Source: CAVYPR01 sp052145775 (GTDB lineage Bacteria > Actinomycetota > Acidimicrobiia > Acidimicrobiales > RAAP-2). Taken from it: 31,848 bases of DNA. How positions within the stretch are numbered: position 1 is the stretch's first letter; every line of letters begins with the position of its first letter. Both the position numbers and the translations under genes were made by a program. Shown in pieces: positions 1-6,680 of the stretch. Location: positions 1-31,848 of the forward strand of contig JBKQNY010000182.1 in NCBI GenBank assembly GCA_052145775.1, written 5' to 3'. The notes beneath the pieces are model-generated. The model was given only the letters and a program-made list of their open reading frames with translations, had not been told where the DNA came from and did no database searches.

Positions 1-349
1 CACCGGCGGTGGCGCACGCACCGATGGTGACGAGGAAGTGCGAGTTCCGGCGGATCTCCACGATGCGCTGCTCATCTTCGGGCGTGGTGATGGACCCTTC
101 CACCAGTGAGACGTCGTACGGACCGTCGGTGGATGCACTGCTCATCTCGCTGAAGTGGGCGATGTCGAACGCCCGGCTGATCGCCAGCAACTCGTCCTCG
201 CAGTCGAGGAGGGTCAGCTGGCAGCCGTCGCACGAGGCGAACTTCCACACGGCGAGCGCGGGTCGGCGCGACGCGGCCGGCGGTCCGGCACCTGGCGCCG
301 ACCCGACTGCCGGGGCCGGCGGCCTCCCCTCGGTCGAGGTGCCGCTCAT
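1..349 (-). CDS. hydD: [NiFe] hydrogenase small (delta) subunit, sulfhydrogenase type, 3' end cut by window
   Basis: Small electron-transfer subunit of a cytosolic group 3b [NiFe] hydrogenase; in this family it passes electrons from the NiFe site in the large subunit, through Fe-S clusters, to the flavin subunit. The first 116 residues are visible. After an Ala/Pro-rich leader of about 30 residues comes FASCDGCQ (Cys40, Cys43), then VEGSITTPEDE (83-93) and IGACATAG (Cys112), which are the proximal-cluster motifs of NADH-quinone oxidoreductase 20 kDa-like hydrogenase subunits. There is no twin-arginine signal, as expected for a cytosolic group 3 enzyme. The ATG at 349 overlaps the TGA of the flavin subunit gene (ATGA), so translation is probably coupled. 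The rest of the gene, and presumably the large subunit gene, lie to the left of the window. Confidence 0.9.
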   Translation of the reverse strand, partial: MSGTSTEGRPPAPAVGSAPGAGPPAASRRPALAVWKFASCDGCQLTLLDCEDELLAISRAFDIAHFSEMSSASTDGPYDVSLVEGSITTPEDEQRIVEIRRNSHFLVTIGACATAG

Positions 350-1194
350 CGCTCGCGCTCGGCGAGCAGTCCGGCGACGGCACCGGCGTAGGGCAGCACG
401 GGCCCGTCCCGGCAGAGCAGGAACGGACCCAGCTGGCAGTGGCCGCACCAGGCCACGCCGCATTGCATGTTCCGCTCGAGTGACACCCGGATGCGGCCGG
501 GGTCGACCCCCAGGTCCACCAGCGCGCGGGCGGTGAATCGCATCATGATCTCGGGACCGCACAGCAGGGCGGTGGTGCCGGCAGGATCGAAGCCGGCCGA
601 AGGGAGCAGCGTCGTCACCACCCCCACGTGTCCGTCCCATTCGGGCCCGGACGTGTCGACGGTGACCGCCACCGTCGCCCCCTCGTCGGACCACGCCCGG
701 AGATCGTCGGCGAAGAGGACCTGCGCCGGCTCGCGCGCCCCGACCAACACGAAGACCCGGGGTCCGGGGGCGGCCCCGGGGTGGAGCAGCAGGTCGACGG
801 CGCCCCGCAGCGGCGCCAACCCGATCCCTCCGGCAACGACGACAATGTCGCCACCGCCGAACTCCGCCACGTCCTCGACGCCCCACGCGGTCCCGAAGGG
901 GCCGCGCACCCCGACGATGTCGCCGGGCCGGGCCTGGCAGAGGGCCCGCGTGACCGGCCCCACGTCACGGACGGTCTGCTGGAGGCAATCCGGCGACCGC
1001 GGACTGCCCGAGACCGAGATGGCCGCCTCGCCCACGCCGAAGGCGGTGAGCATGGTGAACTGCCCCGCCCGGAAGGCGAGCGCTTCACCGTCGCCCGGCG
1101 CCAGGTCCAGGGTCACCACGTCGGCCGTCTCGCGCCGGCTGGCCGCGACCCGGTAGGGCACCGGGACCAACGGCCCCGCGCGGTCATTCGGCAC
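346..1194 (-). CDS. hydG: Sulfhydrogenase gamma subunit, FAD/NAD(P)-binding
   Basis: Flavin subunit that links the hydrogenase to NAD(P)(H). The 282 residues follow the ferredoxin-NADP reductase plan: a flavin-binding beta barrel in the first 100 residues (AGQFTML at 43-49, ISVSGSP at 59-65), then a nucleotide-binding domain opening with AGGIGLAPLRG (121-131) and CGPEIMM (212-218). A C-terminal cysteine cluster (Cys245, Cys250, Cys253, Cys261) matches the [2Fe-2S] site of dihydroorotate dehydrogenase electron-transfer and HydG-type subunits. The chosen GTG start overlaps the preceding cNMP-binding gene by 11 nt. An ATG at 1187 is out of frame. The stop overlaps hydD as ATGA. HydG here means the sulfhydrogenase gamma subunit, not the radical-SAM maturase of [FeFe] hydrogenases. 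Confidence 0.88.
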   Translation of the reverse strand: MPNDRAGPLVPVPYRVAASRRETADVVTLDLAPGDGEALAFRAGQFTMLTAFGVGEAAISVSGSPRSPDCLQQTVRDVGPVTRALCQARPGDIVGVRGPFGTAWGVEDVAEFGGGDIVVVAGGIGLAPLRGAVDLLLHPGAAPGPRVFVLVGAREPAQVLFADDLRAWSDEGATVAVTVDTSGPEWDGHVGVVTTLLPSAGFDPAGTTALLCGPEIMMRFTARALVDLGVDPGRIRVSLERNMQCGVAWCGHCQLGPFLLCRDGPVLPYAGAVAGLLAERER

Positions 1195-1660
1195 CGCCGC
1201 CCCCGTAGAGGTCGAGGAGCCGCATCCGGGTGGACTGCAGGCGGTCGAGCAGGAGCTTCGACACCCGGGACATGAGGGCGTAGCCCAGCACCGGGTCGGC
1301 GTCGGCCCAGGACCGCAGGCAGGAGCCGTCGACCGCGATGGCCCCGACCGGTCGGACGGCCCTGGCGTCGAAGTGGTTGCGGTACGGAGGGAACATCCAG
1401 CTCCAGCCCACGACCCCGCCCGGGCCCACCATGTCGATCACCACGGATCCCCGCCCCGGAGAGAACACCTCGATGGCCACCTGCCCTCGCCGCACCAAAA
1501 AGAGCGTGCTGGCCGACTCTCCTTCGGTCAGCAGCAGACGACCCTGGCCGAAGGCGACGTTCTGGGCGCAACCGGCGACCTGGCTCACGGGCTCACTGGG
1601 CAGATCGACGAAGAATGGGTGCGAGGCGACCAGTGTGGCGACCGGCGTGGGGGTCCTCAC
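1184..1660 (-). CDS. Cyclic nucleotide-binding domain protein (Crp-like fold, no HTH) in hydrogenase operon
   Basis: A 158-residue protein made of one Crp/Fnr-type cyclic-nucleotide-binding domain. The N-terminal part reads like the family (HPFF...LTEGESASTLFLVRRGQVAIEV), followed by VGPGGVVGWSWMFPPYRNHFDARAV in the place of the phosphate-binding cassette, then one C-terminal helix. The residues of a classical cAMP site (GELAL..xPRxA) are not conserved, so the ligand is unknown. There is no helix-turn-helix, so it is unlikely to be a DNA-binding regulator by itself. The GTG start overlaps the TGA of hydB (GTGA, 1657-1660), and its end overlaps hydG. Being locked between two hydrogenase subunits suggests an accessory or allosteric subunit; that role is inferred. 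The GTG start is preferred because the longer frame upstream runs inside hydB. Confidence 0.85.
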   Translation of the reverse strand: MRTPTPVATLVASHPFFVDLPSEPVSQVAGCAQNVAFGQGRLLLTEGESASTLFLVRRGQVAIEVFSPGRGSVVIDMVGPGGVVGWSWMFPPYRNHFDARAVRPVGAIAVDGSCLRSWADADPVLGYALMSRVSKLLLDRLQSTRMRLLDLYGGGGAE

Positions 1661-2841
1661 CGGGTCTCGGCCTCCCGGCCGGAGGCCGTCCCCATCCCGT
1701 CGGTGGCCGCGAAGACCGCCACCTCCTCGGTCAGGTCGATGCCCACCGGGCACCAGGCGATACAGCGGCCACAGCCGACGCAGCCCGAGGTGTCGAACTG
1801 GTCCCACCACGTCGAAAGCTTGTGGGTGAGCCACTGGCGGTAGCGGGAGGAGACGGATCCCCGCACGGCACCGCCCGCCATGTGGGAGTGCTCGAGGTCG
1901 AAGCACGATGCCCAGGTACGGGTGCGCCGCACCACACCCGAGAGGTCGGTGACGTCGGTGACGTCGCTGCAGAAGCACGTCGGGCAGACGAGCGTGCAGT
2001 TGCCGCAGGCCACACAACGCTCGGCGATCTCCCCCCACTGGGGATGCTCGAGGTTCCGCGCCAACAACGAGGCCACCGTGTCCTTGGGAAGTTGGCGGTA
2101 GATTGCCGCGTACGAGCGATCGAGCACGGCGCGGGCGGCGGCAAGATCACCCCCGCCCGCCGGTCCCGCCCCCACGGCCGCCAGGAGGTCGACGCCTCTG
2201 GAGCTGGCGTGGTGGGCCACGAACCGGTGACCGTCGTCATCGAGCAGCTCGGTCAGCGCCAGATCGAACGATCCGTTCGCCCCGGGACCGGTGCCCATCG
2301 AGGTGCAGAAGCAGGTGGCGGCGGGCGTGCCGCACTCGACCACGATCACCAGGGCATCTCGGCGTCGCCGCAGGTAGCGGGGGTCGCCCACGGCGCCCTC
2401 GCCCAGCACCCGGTCGAGCACGCCCAGTGCCGCCACTTCACACGGTCGGGCGCCGAAGATGGCCAGCTGGCGGGCGTCGTCGTCGGGCTCCTCCACCTCG
2501 ACCTGGCCGTCGGTGACCCGGGCCCGCCACACCTCCTGGGTGGGCGGGAACAGCTCGGCCTTCCACGATCCGGGTCCCACGGCCCACCCGAACAGCTCCT
2601 CGTCGTCGGCCTCGATCTCCAAGCGGTAGGCCCCGGCCTCCTGGCGGTCGTGGCAGCCGCGGGGGAGGTCGGCGACCCCAGCGATCTCACCGGGGACCAC
2701 GGCCCCCTCCCGCACCACCGGGCCCATCACCCGGTATCCGCGGGAGCCGAGCAACCGGATCAGGGCATCGAGCCCGCCGACGTCGAGGACCGCTGTCTGG
2801 CCGTGGCCTTCGCCGGCCGACCCCGGATCGGGTGCGCTCAT
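1657..2841 (-). CDS. hydB: Sulfhydrogenase beta subunit, 4Fe-4S dicluster protein
   Basis: Iron-sulfur subunit of the group 3b hydrogenase; in sulfhydrogenases it is the partner of the flavin subunit. It has 394 residues. The N-terminal two thirds match the 4Fe-4S dicluster/HydB-like domain (ARPCEVAAL at 131-139, CGTPAATCFC at 170-179). The C-terminal third carries two ferredoxin motifs: Cys276, 279, 282, 286 with extra Cys289 and Cys291, and Cys354, 357, 360, 364. ATG at 2841 is chosen, 7 nt after the ppsA stop. An ATG ten codons upstream (2871) would overlap ppsA and has no better ribosome site. The stop overlaps the cNMP gene by 4 nt. Product and operon position agree with NADP-coupled actinobacterial Hyh-type hydrogenases. 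Confidence 0.9.
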   Translation of the reverse strand: MSAPDPGSAGEGHGQTAVLDVGGLDALIRLLGSRGYRVMGPVVREGAVVPGEIAGVADLPRGCHDRQEAGAYRLEIEADDEELFGWAVGPGSWKAELFPPTQEVWRARVTDGQVEVEEPDDDARQLAIFGARPCEVAALGVLDRVLGEGAVGDPRYLRRRRDALVIVVECGTPAATCFCTSMGTGPGANGSFDLALTELLDDDGHRFVAHHASSRGVDLLAAVGAGPAGGGDLAAARAVLDRSYAAIYRQLPKDTVASLLARNLEHPQWGEIAERCVACGNCTLVCPTCFCSDVTDVTDLSGVVRRTRTWASCFDLEHSHMAGGAVRGSVSSRYRQWLTHKLSTWWDQFDTSGCVGCGRCIAWCPVGIDLTEEVAVFAATDGMGTASGREAETR

Positions 2842-2848
2842 CCCGGCC

Positions 2849-5287
2849 TCAGCGGGGCCCTCGCCGGGCATGTGCCCGGGCACGCGAACCGCGCCCGGCG
2901 CCCCCTGGCAGGGAGATCCCGGAGGGTGCGGCGCTCCGGTGTGGCGCGTCTGCCCCCTCCAGCAGAAGGCGCCATTCGGCCCGGACGACCGACCGCCGGG
3001 CCGCGTCCAGGGCGTCGGGATTGACCGACACGGAGGTGATGCCCAGGCGCACCAGGTGTTCGGCGAAGGCGGGATCGTTGGACGGTGCTTGGCCGCAGAG
3101 CGACGACGTGATGCCGGCCTCCCTGCTGGCGGCGATGATTCGGCCGATGGTGTCGAGCACCGCCTCGTCGGACTCGTCGAACAGCTCGGCGCAGACCTGA
3201 GAGTCTCGGTCGACGCCCAGCACCAACTGGGTGAGGTCGTTGCTGCCGATGGACACCCCGGAGATCCCCATCGCCGCGTACTCCGGGATGCGGTAGGCCA
3301 CCGAGGGAACCTCGGCCATGACCCACACCGGAAGGGCGCCCGCCACCGGGCTCCGGTCAACCACCTCCAGGCACGCCTCGAGCTCCCAGGCCGTCCGCAC
3401 GAAGGGGATCATGAGCGTCACGTTGGGGGTCTCTTCGAGCACCTTGGCCAGGACATCGAGTTCCAGGCCGAACAGATCGGGCTCACGCACGTAGCGGAAG
3501 CAGCCACGGTAACCGATCATCGGGTTGTCTTCCACCGGCTCGAACCGCTCCCCACCCTCCAGGGCGGAGAACTCGTTGCTCCGAAAGTCGATGCTCCGGT
3601 AGACGACGGGCCTGGGGGCAAAGGCGTGGGTGATGCGCAGGAGGCTGGCGGCCATGGCGTCGACGAACGCCTTCTCCTCGCCCCGCTCGATCAAGAGGCG
3701 GGGGTGCACGCCGGACAGTGCGTCGGTCACCATGAATTCCGCCCGGAGGAGCCCCACCCCGTCGACGTCCTTGGCTGCCACCTCCTCGGCGTGCTCGGCG
3801 AATGCCAGGTTGGCGTAGATCCGGGTTGCCGTGACGACGGCACCGCCTGGCCCCGAGAGAGCGGCAGCCGGCTGTCCCACCGAGACCGCGGTGAAGGCAG
3901 AGGCCTGGCCGTCGGTCGCTGCGCCTGCGGCCACGGCGCCCTCCAGCACCAGTCCTTGGGCGCCGTCCACGGTGACCAGTTCGCCGTCGCGAAGCACCGA
4001 CGTGGCAACCCGGGCCCCGACCACGCAGGGCACGCCGAGCTCGCGTGAGACGATCGCCGCGTGGCAGGTCATCCCCCCACCGTCGGTCACCAGTGCGCCT
4101 GCCCGCCGCATGGTGGGTACCCAGTCAGGGCTGGTCATCTTCGCCACCAGGATTTCGCCCGCTTGCAGCTTGTCGCCTTCGTCGGGTGACGCCAGCACCC
4201 GCACGGCGCCGGTAGCACGGCCGGACGACGCCGCCAACCCCTGCACCAGCACCCGTCCTACCGGCTGGGTACTTCCCGGGGCTTGCGTGGACGCGAGCGT
4301 GGTGATCGGCCGCGACTGCACCAGGTAGGTCTGGCTTCCGACCATGGCCCACTCGAGGTCCTGTGGTGACCCGTAGTGGCGCTCCGCCGCCAGGCCGAGA
4401 TCCGCCAACTGCAGTACATCGGCGTCGGTGAGCACCCGCAGGCTGCCCTCGGTGGGGTCGAGGTCCACCCGCTCGTCGCGCCCGTTGCTCCCCCGCACGA
4501 TCTTGAACTCCTGGATCCCCACTCGCACCTGGAGGAGCGTAGGGCCAGCCTTGGAGAGCACGTAGGTGTCCGGCTCGATCTGGCCGCTGACCACCACTTC
4601 GCCTTGGCCGAAGGCGCCCTCGATGACGATTCGGTCCGTGTCCCCGGTGGACGGGTCAGCCGTGAACATCACCCCAGAGCGGTCGGAGGGCACCATCTCC
4701 TGCACGACGACTCCCAGCGAAGGCTCCTCCGTCACACCGCGGGTGCCCCGGTAGGAGATGACGCGTGCGCCGTAGAGCGAGGCCCAGCAGCTCACGATGG
4801 CCTCGAGCACTTCCTCGTCCCCGGTGACGTTGGTGAACGTGGAATTCATCCCGGCGAACGAGGTGTCCGCGGCATCCTCTGCGGTCCCCGACGAGCGCAC
4901 GGCCACGGTGCAGCCGTCGCCGAGCCGGTGGTAGGCGGCGAGCACCGTGGCCCCGAGGTCAGGCGGGATGGGGATGGCGTGCACGAGTTCCTGGGCGGAC
5001 TTGGCGGCCCGTGCGACGGCCTGCTGGTCCTCGGGATCGACCTCCGAGATGATCTTCGCAAGGGCTTCTCGCTGGCCCGCGGCGCTCAGCGCGTAGTGGT
5101 ACGCGTCAGAGGTGACGACGAATCCCGGGGGCACCGGAAGCCCTGCCGCCGTCAACTCCCCGAGATTGGCGCCCTTCCCGCCCACCAGGGCGGTGTCGCC
5201 CAGGCGGATCTGGTCGAAGAAGCGCACCGCCTCCAGTTGTGCCGACGTCGGCCCTCCGTCCTGTCGTGCCTTCGTGTCCTGGGCCAT
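2849..5287 (-). CDS. ppsA: Phosphoenolpyruvate synthase (pyruvate, water dikinase)
   Basis: Converts pyruvate, ATP and water to phosphoenolpyruvate, AMP and phosphate, the entry step of gluconeogenesis from pyruvate. The 812 residues contain the three expected domains: an ATP-grasp-like domain (VGGKGANLGEL at 35-45, AVRSSGTAEDA at 129-139), a phosphohistidine swivelling domain with GGGMTCHAAIVSRELG (catalytic His409), and a TIM-barrel PEP/pyruvate domain ending with SIGSNDLTQLVLGVDRD and the SLCGQAPS cysteine motif. The order and the SNDLTQ signature favour PpsA over pyruvate phosphate dikinase. A basic tail of about 30 residues after the barrel is poorly conserved-looking. ATG at 5287 is chosen for the GGGGAG site 7 nt upstream; an in-frame ATG at 5302 is the alternative. 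It heads the hydrogenase operon (7 nt gap to hydB), and a DosR-like box lies about 126 nt upstream. Confidence 0.92.
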   Translation of the reverse strand: MAQDTKARQDGGPTSAQLEAVRFFDQIRLGDTALVGGKGANLGELTAAGLPVPPGFVVTSDAYHYALSAAGQREALAKIISEVDPEDQQAVARAAKSAQELVHAIPIPPDLGATVLAAYHRLGDGCTVAVRSSGTAEDAADTSFAGMNSTFTNVTGDEEVLEAIVSCWASLYGARVISYRGTRGVTEEPSLGVVVQEMVPSDRSGVMFTADPSTGDTDRIVIEGAFGQGEVVVSGQIEPDTYVLSKAGPTLLQVRVGIQEFKIVRGSNGRDERVDLDPTEGSLRVLTDADVLQLADLGLAAERHYGSPQDLEWAMVGSQTYLVQSRPITTLASTQAPGSTQPVGRVLVQGLAASSGRATGAVRVLASPDEGDKLQAGEILVAKMTSPDWVPTMRRAGALVTDGGGMTCHAAIVSRELGVPCVVGARVATSVLRDGELVTVDGAQGLVLEGAVAAGAATDGQASAFTAVSVGQPAAALSGPGGAVVTATRIYANLAFAEHAEEVAAKDVDGVGLLRAEFMVTDALSGVHPRLLIERGEEKAFVDAMAASLLRITHAFAPRPVVYRSIDFRSNEFSALEGGERFEPVEDNPMIGYRGCFRYVREPDLFGLELDVLAKVLEETPNVTLMIPFVRTAWELEACLEVVDRSPVAGALPVWVMAEVPSVAYRIPEYAAMGISGVSIGSNDLTQLVLGVDRDSQVCAELFDESDEAVLDTIGRIIAASREAGITSSLCGQAPSNDPAFAEHLVRLGITSVSVNPDALDAARRSVVRAEWRLLLEGADAPHRSAAPSGISLPGGAGRGSRARAHARRGPR

Positions 5288-5413
5288 CACTTTGCTCCCC
5301 ATGTCAGGCCGGTCCGTCCATGCAGTCCGACCGGGCGTTCTCCGTCCAAGCTCGCCGTCGGGGCCACCCTTGGACTTCGTTGCCATGGTGGCAGCGCGGG
5401 ATCGGCGCTCCCA

Positions 5414-5427
5414 GGGGCAAAGGTCCC
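5414..5427 (-). promoter_or_regulatory. Candidate DosR/DevR-type operator of the ppsA-hydrogenase operon
   Basis: On the minus strand the site reads GGGACCTTTGCCCC. It matches 11 of 14 positions of the mycobacterial DosR core GGGACTWWAGTCCC and is nearly symmetric. It lies 126 nt before the ppsA start, and a related site precedes the avidin gene. Function is inferred from this pairing and from gene content. No regulator gene is in the window. Confidence 0.45.
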
Positions 5428-5673
5428 ACCAATCCTCCGGGGACCGCTTCCACCGTAGCCCCAGTCCCATCCCGTCCGTTCCCTCGCCCCCGTGGGTTGG
5501 CCGACGAACCACGTCCCCACCCAGGCCCGGTTTCAGGGGCGTGGCGCCGGGCCAACCTGCGACATGGAGACCCCGTCACGGCACTCGTTCCGAGGCCGGC
5601 GGCCCCACCGGCGGGATCGCCCAAAGCCCCCTGCGTCTCGTGCACCTTCCCTATGCTGGGGTCCGAGCCCTCC

Positions 5674-5691
5674 GAGCTGAAATGTCAGCTC
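5674..5691 (-). terminator. Hairpin after the zinc-ribbon gene
   Basis: A perfect 7-bp inverted repeat (GAGCTGA / TCAGCTC) with a 4-nt loop starts 18 nt after the stop of the zinc-ribbon gene. There is no T-run, so it could be a weak terminator or an mRNA 3' stabiliser. Confidence 0.4.
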
Positions 5692-5709
5692 CACGGGCCC
5701 GCACGGGTT

Positions 5710-5868
5710 CTAGGTCGTCGGAGCCTCCACCGACGTGGCGACACCGGCCATCACAGCTTGCGCCTTCTCGTCCACGGGAAAGCGGTGGCCGCAACGCGGG
5801 CACGTCGTGGTCCCGTCATCGGAGGGTGGGGGCGTTGGATCGTTCGCACCGCATGCTGGGCAATTCAT
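5710..5868 (-). CDS. Small zinc-ribbon protein, 52 aa
   Basis: A 52-residue protein beginning MNCPACGAND with a second knuckle TCPRCGHRFPV, giving Cys3, Cys6, Cys23 and Cys26 as a four-cysteine zinc site. The second half is a short helix-like stretch (DEKAQAVMAGVATSV) and a Thr/Pro end. A strong Shine-Dalgarno AAAGGAGT lies 5-6 nt before the ATG and overlaps the 3' end of the avidin-like gene; the intergenic gap is only 14 nt, so the two are very likely one transcript. No specific function can be assigned. Such ribbons often bind nucleic acid or protein partners, but that is only family knowledge. It is easily missed because it is short. Confidence 0.75.
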   Translation of the reverse strand: MNCPACGANDPTPPPSDDGTTTCPRCGHRFPVDEKAQAVMAGVATSVEAPTT

Positions 5869-5882
5869 CGAGACTCCTTTCG

Positions 5883-6296
5883 TCAGCGGTCTTCTGACCG
5901 GCGACCTTCACGTCGTTCTTCATCGACCTCTTGAGGCGCCCGTCGGAACACGTCGTGGCCGATGAGCGTCGAGTGCCATTCCTCACCCGCGAACGGTGGG
6001 CGGGTGAGCAGCCACGTGGCATCGATCGTGCCGGTGCTGTCGTCGTAGCGGCCAGCCCACACGGTTACCGAAGGCGTCTCCCGCCAACGCACGACGAACC
6101 CGATGGCGGCCGTCGCACACTCCGGGACCGATTGCCAGTAGCCGATCAGGGGTTGCTCGCCCTCCTCTCCCCCTACCGAAGAGGCGAACGTGCCGACCAG
6201 GCGACCCCGGTCATTTTGCGCGATTTCCATCCGTGAGCCGAGCTGGCTGCACCAATTGCCCACGATCTCTATCTCCTGCCCTGCGTACGTAGTCAT
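5883..6296 (-). CDS. Avidin/streptavidin-family biotin-binding protein, no signal peptide
   Basis: A 137-residue protein with the complete avidin barrel signature. Compared by eye with streptavidin, most biotin contacts are kept: Leu19 and Ser21 (L25, S27), Ser39, Val41, Gly42 (S45, V47, G48), Trp71 (W79), Ser76 (S88), Thr78 and Trp80 (T90, W92), Trp95 and Leu97 (W108, L110), Trp107 (W120), Leu111 and Asp115 (L124, D128). Two contacts differ: Asn23 becomes Ser17 and Tyr43 becomes Phe37. Keeping the W120 equivalent favours a tetramer over the short dimeric avidins. The start MTTYAGQ is followed directly by the first strand, with no secretion signal, unlike streptavidin. The C-terminal 15 residues are highly charged (Glu/Arg). 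A GGGAAG site precedes the ATG, and a DosR-like box lies about 70 nt upstream. The zinc-ribbon gene follows by 14 nt. Confidence 0.92.
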   Translation of the reverse strand: MTTYAGQEIEIVGNWCSQLGSRMEIAQNDRGRLVGTFASSVGGEEGEQPLIGYWQSVPECATAAIGFVVRWRETPSVTVWAGRYDDSTGTIDATWLLTRPPFAGEEWHSTLIGHDVFRRAPQEVDEERREGRRSEDR

Positions 6297-6680
6297 CGAC
6301 CCACTTCCCTGCGCTTTCTCTCTTGACCTAGGTCCATCTTCCTGCGTCGATAGGGGCGCCGAAAGGGCACAAGGTCCCGAGTGGACCGGGTGGGGTTCAC
6401 ATTGGACCGGTCGCAAGATCCCGACTCGGCCGTTGTCGGGCGGGAACCGCCCACCGGATTCGACTCGGCCGGATACGGTTCGCCCGGTGACCGGCTCAGG
6501 CCGGGAGACCTTGGCGTCCCGGGCCGGCGAGGTCCTCACGACCGGGCACGAGGCCCGTGCGATACCGCGTCCGACCGCCGTCATGCATTCGACCGAGGAG
6601 CGGTGGACGCTCGAGGCCACCCCAGCGCTTCGGCGGATGTGCCGGGACGGGCGCGGTGGATCGCTAGCCCGCCGAGCCGG
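6297..6680. other. Intergenic region upstream of the avidin-like gene
   Basis: This 384-nt gap lies between the avidin start and the stop of the kinase gene. It contains the DosR-like box at 6365-6378 and a 6-bp inverted repeat CCGGGA/TCCCGG with a 10-nt spacer at 6501-6522, which could be an operator or part of the end of the kinase transcript. No supported gene was found. Confidence 0.5.
6365..6378 (-). promoter_or_regulatory. Candidate DosR/DevR-type operator of the avidin/zinc-ribbon operon
   Basis: On the minus strand the site reads GGGACCTTGTGCCC, sharing GGGACCTT and the CCC end with the ppsA site; it matches 10 of 14 positions of the mycobacterial core. It lies 69 nt before the avidin start codon, a plausible activator position. 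No clear -10 was identified (TATCGA at 6347-6352 is one option). Confidence 0.45.

Larger units (their letters stand above)
5288..5709. other. Intergenic region upstream of ppsA
   Basis: This 422-nt gap separates ppsA from the zinc-ribbon gene. It holds a hairpin just after the zinc-ribbon stop (5674-5691) and a near-palindrome resembling a DosR box (5414-5427). A loose -10-like CACCAT lies 23 nt downstream of the box on the minus strand (5385-5390). No convincing protein-coding frame was found on either strand. Confidence 0.6.

Noticed and set aside
1163..1176. GGGACCAACGGCCC, a good DosR-core match
   Set aside because: It lies inside the first codons of hydG in the middle of an overlapping operon, where an operator is unlikely. 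It is most simply coding sequence.
6487..6680. Plus-strand frame opened by GTG 7 nt after a TACGGT element
   Set aside because: Beyond 6680 the frame is antisense to the kinase gene, and the translated segment shows no recognisable domain. It is probably chance in GC-rich DNA.
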